Source: Streptomyces sp. Je 1-332 (GTDB taxonomy: Bacteria > Actinomycetota > Actinomycetes > Streptomycetales > Streptomycetaceae). From it: a stretch of 64,000 nt of DNA. The notes under the pieces are model-generated. The model did not search any database and was not told where the DNA came from. It saw nothing but the letters and a program-made list of their open reading frames with translations. Each line of letters starts with the position of its first letter. Within the stretch, counting starts at the first letter, position 1. Made by a program: the position numbers and the translations under genes. Location: positions 4,836,001 to 4,900,000 of the forward strand of contig NZ_CP160402.1 in NCBI RefSeq assembly GCF_040730185.1, read 5' to 3'. This document shows positions 9,061 to 17,653 of this stretch, in pieces.

Positions 9061-10272
9061 CTGCGCCGTCAGGAGGGCCCGTTCGAGGGCCGGGTCCGCG
9101 AGTCCGTCCGTGTTGACCCGGAAAGTGAGGACGCGGCCGCCGTCGCGGGTGGCGGCCGTGCGGACGTAGCTTCCGGGGATGCGGCCGTTGTGGCCCCAGG
9201 CGGTGGTGCCGCAGGGCAGCTTCTGCGGGTAGAGCCCCATGCCGTAGTGGCCCTGCGCGGCGCGGGTGTTGAGCATCTGGCGTAGCTGGGACGCGGGAAG
9301 CAGTCGGCCTGCGAGGAGGGCGGCGTAGAAGCGGTCCAGGTCGGCCAGCGTGGAGATCAGTTCCCCGGCCGCGCCCGCGATGCCCGGGTTGAGGGCGGTG
9401 ACGTCCCGGCCCTCGCTCGTGTACGCGCGGCCGTGCGGGGGCGGGAGCGTGGTGCGGGTGCCGGGGAAGGAAGTGCCGGACAGGCGAAGGGGGGTGATGA
9501 TGCGGCGCGCGGTCTCGGCGGCGTACGAGCGGCCGGTGACCTGCTCGATCACCATGCCGAGGACGACGTAGTTGGTGTTGGAGTACGACCAGCGGCCGGG
9601 TGGGGTCGCGGGAAGGGCGAGGGCGGTGCGGACCGCCTCCACCGGAGTGAGGGGGACGAGGCCTTTGGCGCCTGTGGTGTAGTCGGCGAGACCGCTGGTG
9701 TGGGTGAGCAGGGCGCGCAGGGTGAGAGTCCGGCCGTCGAGACGCTTGCCGCGGATGAGACCGGGCAGGTGGCGTTCCACGGGGGCGGACAGGGACAGAC
9801 GGTGTTCGGCGGCGAGTTGGAGGACGACCGTCGCGATGAACGTCTTGGTGATGCTGCCTGCGCGGAAGTGGTCGGTGCGGCGGATGCGGGTGGCGGCGCT
9901 GTTCGCGCTGCTGCTGCCGCTCCCGTTGCCGGCGTCGGTGCTGCCGCCGGTGTCGTAACCGGCTTCGGGTGCTGGGTTCTTGTTCGTTCCCGGGGCGGGC
10001 GCGTCGGCTGAGGCCTTGTTGACGTGGGCGAAGTGCCAGTGTGGCTGTTGGGCCGGCTGCCGGTCCGGTTGAAGGTCCGGGGCTGCCGTCTCGGTCGTCG
10101 ACCATGGGGCTTCGCGGGTCAACAGAGCCGCGGCGGGGGCCTTGCCTCGGGTCACGAGCAACGGAAGAGTGGCGTCCGTGGCCGGTTCGGCGGCCGGCGG
10201 CGCACTGGCGGAAGTCAGCCCGATGAGGGCCACCACAAGGGGTAGGGCCAGCAGTGTCCGTGAAATGGGCAT
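9046..10272 (-). CDS. Secreted serine hydrolase of the beta-lactamase / DD-peptidase (class C-like) family
   Basis: 408 residues with a Sec-type signal peptide (about 1-26, ending A-S-A-P). The penicillin-recognising fold motifs are all present: S-I-T-K at 140-143 (nucleophile S140, base K143), Y-S-N around residue 220, and H-N-G as the third motif near residue 357. Family members are DD-carboxypeptidases, class C beta-lactamases or esterases; the sequence alone does not decide. Between the first strands and S140 is a low-complexity Ala/Gly/Ser/Asn insertion (about 88-130). Start: ATG with AAGGAGGG seven bases upstream, an excellent ribosome site. Convergent with glpD and divergent from the kinase cluster. 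Confidence 0.88.
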   Translation of the reverse strand: MPISRTLLALPLVVALIGLTSASAPPAAEPATDATLPLLVTRGKAPAAALLTREAPWSTTETAAPDLQPDRQPAQQPHWHFAHVNKASADAPAPGTNKNPAPEAGYDTGGSTDAGNGSGSSSANSAATRIRRTDHFRAGSITKTFIATVVLQLAAEHRLSLSAPVERHLPGLIRGKRLDGRTLTLRALLTHTSGLADYTTGAKGLVPLTPVEAVRTALALPATPPGRWSYSNTNYVVLGMVIEQVTGRSYAAETARRIITPLRLSGTSFPGTRTTLPPPHGRAYTSEGRDVTALNPGIAGAAGELISTLADLDRFYAALLAGRLLPASQLRQMLNTRAAQGHYGMGLYPQKLPCGTTAWGHNGRIPGSYVRTAATRDGGRVLTFRVNTDGLADPALERALLTAQFCPR

Positions 10273-10407
10273 GGCGGTCCCTCCTTATGCGGAGCCCATC
10301 ATGAGGGACGTTGGACCCTGGGCGTGGACCGGTCCCCGAGTGAGGGACAATGGAGGCTCTGTCAGGGCGGGTTGCGCAGGTAGCAGCGGTAGCAGCAGAG
10401 GGGACGC

Positions 10408-12630
10408 ATGTCGGACGCGGAGAAGACGGGTCAGTCCCGTCAGGACCAGAGCGAACGTCTCCTCTCCGGGCGCTACCGGCTGGGCGAAGTGCTCGGCCGC
10501 GGCGGAATGGGAACCGTCTGGCGCGCCAAGGACGAGACACTCGGCCGTACGGTCGCGGTGAAGGAACTGCGCTTTCCCTCGAGCATCGACGAGGAAGAGA
10601 AGCGGCGGCTCATCACGCGAACGCTGCGTGAGGCCAAGGCGATCGCGCGGATCCGCAACACCAGCGCGGTGACCGTGTACGACGTGGTCGACGAGGACGA
10701 CCGGCCGTGGATCGTGATGGAGCTGGTCGAGGGCAAGTCCCTCGCCGAGGCCATTCGCGAGGACGGGCTGCTCACGCCGAGGCGAGCGGCCGAGGTCGGG
10801 CTCGCGGTGCTCGACGTCCTGCGGTCCGCGCACCGCGAGGGAATCCTGCACCGTGACGTGAAGCCGTCGAACGTGCTGATCGCCGAGGACGGGCGGGTCG
10901 TTCTCACGGACTTCGGCATCGCGCAGGTCGAGGGCGACCCGTCGATCACGTCCACCGGCATGCTCGTCGGCGCTCCTTCGTACATTTCGCCCGAGCGGGC
11001 GCGCGGCCACAAGCCGGGCCCCGCGGCCGACCTGTGGTCGCTTGGCGGCCTGCTGTACGCGGCCGTGGAAGGCGTTCCTCCGTACGACAAGGGGTCGGCG
11101 ATCGCCACCCTGACCGCGGTGATGACCGAGGACGTCGAACAGCCGACGAACGCGGGACCGTTGGAGAAGGTCATCTACGGCCTGCTCGCCAAGGACCCCG
11201 AGCAGCGGCTCGACGACGCGGGGGCGCGGGCGCTCCTGCTCGACGTGATTCACGCGCCGGAGGTCAAGGAAGAGCCGGAGCCGGTGGACGCGACGAAGGT
11301 CGTGCCGTTGCCTCCGGTGCCGCCGACGTCCGGTGCGGGGAAGCGGTTCGGCAAGGGCACCGGCAAGGGCAAGGGAAGCTCCGGGCGGGCCGGTGCGACG
11401 GCTGGGGCTGCTGGTTCGGCGGATGGGGCTGAGGGCTCTGGAGCCTCCGGGGCTGTTGGGTCTGCTGGGGCCGCCGAGTCCTCCATGGATTCCGGCCGTA
11501 AGGGCGAGGAGGCTGGCGAGCGGCTCAAGGGTGCGCTGCGTTCGGTGCGGAAGGCCGCGGCTGCGGCCACCGCGCGGGGCGCGGCGACGGGGGCGGCTGC
11601 TTCCGGCTCTGCTGCGGCGTCCGAGGCCGGGGCTGGTTCTGAGACCGCTGCTGGCTCCGGCTCCGCTGCTCGCTCCGGTGCCGGCTCTGGTGCCGGCTCC
11701 GGATCAGGTTCTTCTGGTTCCGGGTCCAACTCTCGCGCGGCTGCTGCCTCTGCCGCCGTCCCCGCCTCCCGTTCTGGTCAGGCTTCCGGGGGGTCGAAGA
11801 CTCCTGCGGCTCCCGCGACGCCGCCGCGTGCGGCGCAGCCCAAGGCCTCGCTCACCGACGTGGTGCCGCGGCGCACGCTCGTGATCTTCTCGCTGGCCCT
11901 CGCCCTCGCGGTGCTCGGGACCGTGCTCGCGTTCGCGCTGAGCGGGAACGAGAGCGGCGCTGGGGACAGCAAGAACGGCGGCGACAAGGCCGCGTCCAGT
12001 GGCGCGACCGCGGGCAGTGGCGAAAAGGAGAACGAGAACGAGAAGGGCGCCGGGCAGGACGGCGGTGCCGACCAGGACGAGGGCAAGGGCAAGGACGAGA
12101 CCGACGCGAGCGCGGGAGCGAGCCCCGGTTCGGGCGAGGGCGAGCCGGGCGAGAGCGGCGACGGCGAGGGCGACGACTCCGGCAAGAAGCCGGGAGACGG
12201 CGCGGAGTCGACGTACAAGCACTCCCAGGGCTTCTCCGTGGGTCTGCCCAAGGGCTGGAAGTACCAGTCCACGAGCGCCGCGGGCGCGCGTTTCTCCGGG
12301 CCGGACGGGCAGAAACTGCTGATCGGCTGGACTCCCACCCCCAAGTCCGACCCGGTGGGCGACTGGAAGGGCCAGGAGAGGTACATGGTCCGGTCGCAGT
12401 ACAAGCGGATCCGGATAGAGAAGGTCGACTTCCGCGGCTGGAACACGGCCGACTGGGAGTTCACGTACGTCGACGGCGGCACCAAGTACCGGTCGATAGA
12501 CCGCGGGTTCGTCGTCAACGGCAACCTGGGCTACGGACTGATGTACACGGCCAAGGCGGACAAGTGGGACGGGGACGAGCGCAAGGACGCTTGGCGGACC
12601 TTCACGAAGACGTTCGAGCCGAAGAAGTAG
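10408..12630 (+). CDS. Membrane Ser/Thr protein kinase 1 of the cluster
   Basis: 740 residues. Cytoplasmic Hanks-type kinase domain at about 20-280: G-R-G-G-M-G loop (30-35), ATP-anchoring K52, H-R-D with D150, D-F-G 168-170, S-P-E 194-196. A long Ala/Gly/Ser-rich linker (about 305-485) leads to one transmembrane helix (489-512). Outside follows an acidic Glu/Gly/Lys-rich stalk and a globular C-terminal domain of about 140 residues starting near G-F-S-V-G-L-P-K-G-W. No PASTA repeats. All catalytic residues are intact. Start: ATG with GAGGGG five bases upstream. First of five tandem kinase-family genes, the syntenic cluster reported in S. coelicolor to influence spore-wall synthesis; the ligand is unknown. 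Confidence 0.93.
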   Translation: MSDAEKTGQSRQDQSERLLSGRYRLGEVLGRGGMGTVWRAKDETLGRTVAVKELRFPSSIDEEEKRRLITRTLREAKAIARIRNTSAVTVYDVVDEDDRPWIVMELVEGKSLAEAIREDGLLTPRRAAEVGLAVLDVLRSAHREGILHRDVKPSNVLIAEDGRVVLTDFGIAQVEGDPSITSTGMLVGAPSYISPERARGHKPGPAADLWSLGGLLYAAVEGVPPYDKGSAIATLTAVMTEDVEQPTNAGPLEKVIYGLLAKDPEQRLDDAGARALLLDVIHAPEVKEEPEPVDATKVVPLPPVPPTSGAGKRFGKGTGKGKGSSGRAGATAGAAGSADGAEGSGASGAVGSAGAAESSMDSGRKGEEAGERLKGALRSVRKAAAAATARGAATGAAASGSAAASEAGAGSETAAGSGSAARSGAGSGAGSGSGSSGSGSNSRAAAASAAVPASRSGQASGGSKTPAAPATPPRAAQPKASLTDVVPRRTLVIFSLALALAVLGTVLAFALSGNESGAGDSKNGGDKAASSGATAGSGEKENENEKGAGQDGGADQDEGKGKDETDASAGASPGSGEGEPGESGDGEGDDSGKKPGDGAESTYKHSQGFSVGLPKGWKYQSTSAAGARFSGPDGQKLLIGWTPTPKSDPVGDWKGQERYMVRSQYKRIRIEKVDFRGWNTADWEFTYVDGGTKYRSIDRGFVVNGNLGYGLMYTAKADKWDGDERKDAWRTFTKTFEPKK

Positions 12631-12782
12631 TGATCGGGTGCATCCGGTCTATCCGGTGAGATCTCGTATCCCCTCAATGTGGTTTGCCTCCGGCACGTAT
12701 CGTGAGTGCTTGCGGACCGTACGCAGCCGCAACAGGGCGTAAGACGAACGGAATTGACCACCGTGCGGACGGGGGAGGCGTC

Positions 12783-15695
12783 GTGGACGAATACGCGGGG
12801 CGGGTACTCGCCGACCGCTATCGCCTGCCGCTGCCTCCCGCGGATGAGTACGAACTCGCGGAGACGCGGGCCTTTGACACCTACAGCGGGCAGGAAGTCC
12901 TGGTCAGGCAGGTGCCGTTGCCCGAGGTCGTCGACGCGGAGGTGCTCGAACTCGATGAGCGCGACCTGCCGGAGGGGGAGCTTCCGGCAGGGTTCGTGAG
13001 CGCCGGGGCGGTGCGGCGTCCCTCGGCGCGTACCACCCGGCGGCCGTCGGATCCGGCGGTGCGCCGCGCGATAGAGGCGGCGCAGGCCGCCGCGCAGATT
13101 CCCGACCATCCGCGGCTCGACCAGGTTTTCGACGTGTTCGCCGAGGGCGGTTCGCTGTGGGTAGTGAGCGAGTTGGTGGCGGCGAGGCCGCTGGCCGCGC
13201 TGCTCGCCGACCGGCCGCTGAGTCCGTACCGCGCGGCGGAGGTCGCGTCCGACGTGGTGACGGCGCTGCGGGTGCTGCACGCGCACGGCTGGGTGCACCG
13301 GAACATCACCGCTCGTACGGTCCTGGTCTGCGACGACGGCCGGGTGGTCCTCACGGGCCTCGCGGCGGGCGCGGCGGAAGAGGCGCTGTGCGGGTACGAC
13401 CCTCGGCCCGAGGAGTTCCTCGGGGGGTTCGAGGGCGGGGGCGACTCCGGTGCGGATGCTGGTGGTGGGGCCGAGGCGGACGTTTCGCAGCCTGGCGGTT
13501 CAAGTGAGCCTGTCGCCATCGAGGCCGCCCCGGCTCCGACTCCGGAGCCCGGCGGTGACGTGCGGGCCGCGCATTCCAGCGCCATAGCCGCGTATCGCGC
13601 CGGGGCGCGTGCCGCGGCGCGTGTGAGCGAGGCCGAAGGGCGGCGGGGCGCGGAGTTGCCGGGGCCCAGGACCGGCGGGACGTACGGGGCGAGCCAGGGG
13701 TCGGGCGAGAGCGGTGACCCGGTGGGGGCCGGGGGAACAGAGACCAAGGGAAGCGGGGCAGAGGCCGAGGCCGCGGGGCGGATCCTCGACCCATACGGCG
13801 TCGCGGGCACGAAGCCGTGGCACGGGGCCGTGCCGAGGGGCGGAGGCGCGGGCCCTTCGAGTCCCGGTGAGGGCAGGGCTGTTGGGGGCGTCGGAGTCCC
13901 TTACGCGAGTTCTCCGGCTGGGCCTGCTGGACCTGCGGGTGGACCCGCTGGACCTGCGGGAGGGCCCGCGGAAGGGCCCGCGGGAGGGCCCGCGGGAGGG
14001 CCCGCTGAAGCCTCCGTCGACGAGGGCGCGGACGTCGCCCACGGCGAGCGAGGCCCTGCGGGCGGCCCTGGCGCTGGCCACGGCTCCGGCCCCGGCCCCG
14101 GCGCTCTCACCCCCGCCCCCCGTCACGCCCCCGCCCCCGCCCACGACGCCTCCGCGCCCCCCTCCGCCTCATCCGGGCACAGCTACTGGGACGCCCTCGT
14201 CGCCGAGCGGAGTGGGGCTCGGCGTGGGCCCGCGACCGCTCTTGCCGCGGAGCGGGCCCGCCACGCACGGATGACCGTGGTCGGCGGCGTGACCGAGCGG
14301 TGGGCGCCCGAGCAGGCCGGGCCCGTGCACGAGAACTGGCAGCTCGCCCCGCCCATCGGGCCCGCCACCGATCTCTGGGCGCTCGGCGCCTTGCTGTTCC
14401 GGGCCGTGCAGGGCCACGCGCCCTACCCGGAGGAGAGCACCTTCGAGCTCGTCCAGCTGGTCTGTGCCGAGCCGCCCGCCTACGCGGAGGAGTGCGGGCC
14501 GCTGCGGCCCGTCGTCGAGTCCTTGCTGCGTCAGGACCCTACCGAGCGGCTCGACATCGAGGAACTGAGCGGCTGGCTGCGGTCGTTGGTCCGTTCCGCG
14601 CCCGAGCCGGAGGCCGGTGCGAACGTCGTGCCGGCGCCGCCGTTCGATGCCCGCCGCCTGCCCGTCGTACGCCGCCGCGGTGATCTCGTACGGCGTAAGA
14701 AGAGGCGCGCGGCCGCACCCGCCGCCCCGGTGGCGAACTCCCGGCAGAACGGGCGCCACAAGCACAAACACAAGCGAGGCCGGGAGGGACGGGAGGGCCG
14801 GGCGGGCCGGGAAGCCAGGCAGCCGACCGCCGCGGCCCCCGCGCGCCCCGCGCGCCCCGCGCCCAAGCGGACAGCCGCCGCCCCCGCACCCGAGCGCCCC
14901 GCGCCCAACCGCCCCGCGCCCAAGCGGAGCGGTACGGGCCGGCCGCGTTCCCTGGGGCGGCTCCTGCTGCTGCTCATCCTGGTCGGGCTCGCCGCGGCAG
15001 TCGCGTACGCCCTGGTTTTCATGCCCAAGGCGGGGGAGAACGACGGCGGTGAGCGCGCCGGCTCCGCGGGCGACCCCGGCACCAGCCAGGCCCCCGACAC
15101 CGGCAGCAGCTCCAGCGCCCGCCCCAGCGAGGATGACGGCAAGGACGGCAAGGACGGCAAGGACGGCAAGTCCGGCGAGCCCAGTGACAAGCCCGAGAAA
15201 AGCCCGAGCTCGCAGAAGCCGCAGACCAGCGGGCCCGAGGTCCCCCAGGGTTTCACCCTCCGCAAGGACGCCGAGGGCTTCCGGATCGCCGTCGCGAGCG
15301 GCTGGGACCGGCAGCCCAAGAACGGCCGGGGTCAAGTCGTGTACACGCGGGGCGACTTCGAGCTCATCGTCGTTCCGGGGCGGGACGGCACGGACGAGTA
15401 CGGCAGCGACCCCATGAAGTACCAGCGCGAGCACGAGCGCGAACTGCAGCCGTTCCGCGACTCGACCTGGGCGGAGTCCTCGGGCATGCGCAGGATCGAC
15501 GTGGGCGGACGGGTCATGGGCGAGGGGCAGTTCACCTGGCAGGGTCCGGGCGGCGGCGAGATCTTCGTACGCAATCTGGCGATGATCGTCGGCGGGAAGT
15601 ATCACGTCGTGCAGATCCGTGGGCCCGAGGGCGAGCGTGACGAGGTGGACCGGCTCTACGAGCAGGCCTCGTCGACCTACGAGGTCACCGATTGA
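12783..15695 (+). CDS. Membrane pseudokinase with giant activation-segment insertion (cluster gene 2)
   Basis: 970 residues from GTG 12783 (GGGGGAGG just upstream); an upstream in-frame ATG has no ribosome site. A kinase fold is recognisable but catalytically dead: no glycine-rich loop, the VAIK Lys is Arg (residue 42), H-R-D is H-R-N (172-174), and D-F-G is replaced by G-L-A after V-V-L-T. The A-P-E motif (508-510) and the following D-L-W-A-L-G helix are kept. Between them, where active kinases have about 25 residues, lie about 300 Gly/Ala/Pro-rich residues (roughly 200-497) with P-A-G-G repeats. Then come a Lys/Arg/Ala/Pro-rich juxtamembrane region, one membrane helix, a G-K-D repeat stalk and an external domain starting at G-F-R-I-A-V-A-S-G-W. 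Probably a regulatory partner or scaffold for the neighbouring kinases. Confidence 0.85.
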   Translation: MDEYAGRVLADRYRLPLPPADEYELAETRAFDTYSGQEVLVRQVPLPEVVDAEVLELDERDLPEGELPAGFVSAGAVRRPSARTTRRPSDPAVRRAIEAAQAAAQIPDHPRLDQVFDVFAEGGSLWVVSELVAARPLAALLADRPLSPYRAAEVASDVVTALRVLHAHGWVHRNITARTVLVCDDGRVVLTGLAAGAAEEALCGYDPRPEEFLGGFEGGGDSGADAGGGAEADVSQPGGSSEPVAIEAAPAPTPEPGGDVRAAHSSAIAAYRAGARAAARVSEAEGRRGAELPGPRTGGTYGASQGSGESGDPVGAGGTETKGSGAEAEAAGRILDPYGVAGTKPWHGAVPRGGGAGPSSPGEGRAVGGVGVPYASSPAGPAGPAGGPAGPAGGPAEGPAGGPAGGPAEASVDEGADVAHGERGPAGGPGAGHGSGPGPGALTPAPRHAPAPAHDASAPPSASSGHSYWDALVAERSGARRGPATALAAERARHARMTVVGGVTERWAPEQAGPVHENWQLAPPIGPATDLWALGALLFRAVQGHAPYPEESTFELVQLVCAEPPAYAEECGPLRPVVESLLRQDPTERLDIEELSGWLRSLVRSAPEPEAGANVVPAPPFDARRLPVVRRRGDLVRRKKRRAAAPAAPVANSRQNGRHKHKHKRGREGREGRAGREARQPTAAAPARPARPAPKRTAAAPAPERPAPNRPAPKRSGTGRPRSLGRLLLLLILVGLAAAVAYALVFMPKAGENDGGERAGSAGDPGTSQAPDTGSSSSARPSEDDGKDGKDGKDGKSGEPSDKPEKSPSSQKPQTSGPEVPQGFTLRKDAEGFRIAVASGWDRQPKNGRGQVVYTRGDFELIVVPGRDGTDEYGSDPMKYQREHERELQPFRDSTWAESSGMRRIDVGGRVMGEGQFTWQGPGGGEIFVRNLAMIVGGKYHVVQIRGPEGERDEVDRLYEQASSTYEVTD

Positions 15696-15784
15696 GCGTC
15701 AGATCACGCCCGTCGCCGTTGCGTCGCGCGTCACAGTGAGGTCTCCGAGCACCCCCGGAGGTTCCCCGTTCGCCGACCGCTCCC

Positions 15785-15796
15785 TAATCTGGGCCA
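15785..15796 (+). promoter_or_regulatory. Candidate -10 element for a leaderless transcript of kinase 3
   Basis: TAATCT at 15785-15790 ends five bases before ATG 15796, so transcription would begin at or next to the A of the start codon. There is no Shine-Dalgarno sequence before this ATG. Confidence 0.45.
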
Positions 15797-17550
15797 TGTC
15801 AGAACCAATGCGGGGGAACGTGAATCAGATGCAGGGCCTGCTCCTCGCGGGCCGCTACCGGCTCGGAGAGTCCATCGGCCGCGGTGGCATGGGCCGGGTG
15901 TGGCGCGCACAGGACGAGGTGCTGCACCGGACCGTCGCCGTCAAGGAACTGACGGCCGCGCAGTTCGTGGCGGAGGCCGACCGCGCGATCCTCTTCGCCC
16001 GTACGCACGCCGAGGCGCGGGCCGCCGCCCGGATCAACCACCCCGCCGTCGTCACCGTCCACGACGTCCTGGAGTACGACGACCGTCCCTGGATCGTGAT
16101 GGAGCTGGTCGAGGGCCGCTCGCTCGCCGACGCCGTCAAGGAGCGGGGCCGCATCGACCCCGTCGAGGCCGCCCGCATTGGCCTCTGGACGCTGAAGGCA
16201 CTGCGCGCCGCGCACGCCGCCGGGGTCCTGCACCGCGACGTCAAGCCCGGCAACGTACTCCTGGCCGATGACCGGCGCATCCTGCTCACCGACTTCGGGA
16301 TCGCCGCGATCGAGGGGGACTCGACGATCACGCGGACCGGCGAGGTCGTCGGCTCCGTCGACTATCTGGCGCCCGAGCGGGTCAGCGGCGCCAACCCCGG
16401 CCCCGCGTCCGACCTGTGGGCGCTCGGCGCCACGCTGTACACGGCGGTCGAGGGGAACTCCCCGTTCCGGCGCACGTCGCCGCTGGGCACCATGCAGGCC
16501 GTGGTCACGGAGGAGCCCGCGCCGGCCGAGTACGCGGGGGTGCTCGCCCCTGTCATCAGCGCGCTCCTGCGCAAGGACCCGGAGACCCGGCCGACCGCGG
16601 AGGTCGCCGAGCTGATGCTCGCCGAGGCGGCCGAGGGGCGCAGGCCGAACTCGGCGCAGGCTTACGTGCCGACGCAGATCCACGCCACGTCCCATCAGCC
16701 CCAGCCGCAGCCCCAGCCCCATCAGCAGTCACAGCCGCAGCCGTACGGGCAGCCACGCACCCAGCAGCAGGCCCACACTCCGCCGTTCGGCCACCATTCC
16801 TCGGAGCCCGGCACCGTGGTCACCGGGAACGGGAGCGGGAACACCGCCGGTTCCTCCGTCTCCTCCGGCACCGTCGTCCAGGGCACCCACCAGCCCCCGT
16901 CCCACGCTCACACCCACCCCCACGCCGGCCCCGCCCTCAACCCCCCGAAGCGCCGCAAGCGGTCCGCGATCGTCGCGGCCGTGGCGGCGGTCCTGCTGCT
17001 CGGCGGCGGAACCGCGGGCTACCTGCACTACGCGGACGGCGACGACGGCGGTGCGCGGCAGTCCAGCGACGAGGAGCAGGGCGAGACCGTCGGCGGCATC
17101 CCCAAGGACTGGCACCGGGTGAAGGACGCCGAGGGCTTCAGCATGATGCTGCCCAAGGGCTGGGAGCGCGAGGCCGACGGCAGCCAGATCGACTACACGC
17201 CCGACCACGGACGTCACTTCGTACGTATCGCGATCGACCGCGACTCCACGTGGGAGAGCCCCTACACGCACCAGCTCGACCTGGAGAAGAACCTCAGCGT
17301 CAAGCTGCCCCGCTACAAGCGGCTGCAGCTCGACCAGAACACCTTCCGCGACCGGCCGGGCGCGCTGTGGGAGTTCAGCTGGACGGCCGGCGCGAACGAC
17401 ACGACCGCGGGCCCACGGCGCGCGATCGAGCAGTCGTATCTCAGCCTTGACGGCGTCGAGTACGTGATCTACATGTCGTCCCCCGCGGAGGACTGGAACA
17501 CGGCGCGCCAGCAGTTCGACGCGATGCTCCGGGGCTGGCGGGAGCGCTGA
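15796..17550 (+). CDS. Membrane Ser/Thr protein kinase 3 of the cluster
   Basis: 584 residues from ATG 15796. Kinase domain about 15-280: G-R-G-G-M-G, K50, H-R-D with D148, D-F-G 166-168, A-P-E 192-194; all catalytic residues intact. A Gln/Pro/His-rich juxtamembrane segment (about 290-385, with Q-P repeats and H-T-H-P-H) precedes one membrane helix (390-411). The external domain of about 150 residues contains G-F-S-M-M-L-P-K-G-W, as in kinase 1. Alternative starts are GTG 15820 and ATG 15829, the latter with GGGGGAA ten bases upstream; I prefer 15796 because a TAATCT -10 element five bases before it suggests a leaderless mRNA. It begins about 100 bases after the pseudokinase stop. Confidence 0.92.
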   Translation: MSEPMRGNVNQMQGLLLAGRYRLGESIGRGGMGRVWRAQDEVLHRTVAVKELTAAQFVAEADRAILFARTHAEARAAARINHPAVVTVHDVLEYDDRPWIVMELVEGRSLADAVKERGRIDPVEAARIGLWTLKALRAAHAAGVLHRDVKPGNVLLADDRRILLTDFGIAAIEGDSTITRTGEVVGSVDYLAPERVSGANPGPASDLWALGATLYTAVEGNSPFRRTSPLGTMQAVVTEEPAPAEYAGVLAPVISALLRKDPETRPTAEVAELMLAEAAEGRRPNSAQAYVPTQIHATSHQPQPQPQPHQQSQPQPYGQPRTQQQAHTPPFGHHSSEPGTVVTGNGSGNTAGSSVSSGTVVQGTHQPPSHAHTHPHAGPALNPPKRRKRSAIVAAVAAVLLLGGGTAGYLHYADGDDGGARQSSDEEQGETVGGIPKDWHRVKDAEGFSMMLPKGWEREADGSQIDYTPDHGRHFVRIAIDRDSTWESPYTHQLDLEKNLSVKLPRYKRLQLDQNTFRDRPGALWEFSWTAGANDTTAGPRRAIEQSYLSLDGVEYVIYMSSPAEDWNTARQQFDAMLRGWRER

Positions 17551-17601
17551 ACGTGCTCGCCCGCGGCCGGGACGGTCGGGACAAGCGGCCGGAACCGGTC
17601 C

Positions 17602-17642
17602 GCCCCACAGGCCGACAGGGTCCGTCCGCACACCTGTGGGGC
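17602..17642. promoter_or_regulatory. Inverted repeat between kinases 3 and 4
   Basis: GCCCCACAG (17602-17610) and CTGTGGGGC (17634-17642), perfect 9-base arms 23 bases apart, ending 11 bases before the kinase 4 start. Operator or weak terminator. Confidence 0.35.
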
Positions 17643-17653
17643 ATGATGGCCGC

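Noticed and set aside
13920..14015. Short GC-rich repeats that could suggest a CRISPR or tandem-repeat array
   Set aside because: They are in-frame codons for P-A-G-G repeats of the pseudokinase insertion; no spacers and coding frame is continuous.
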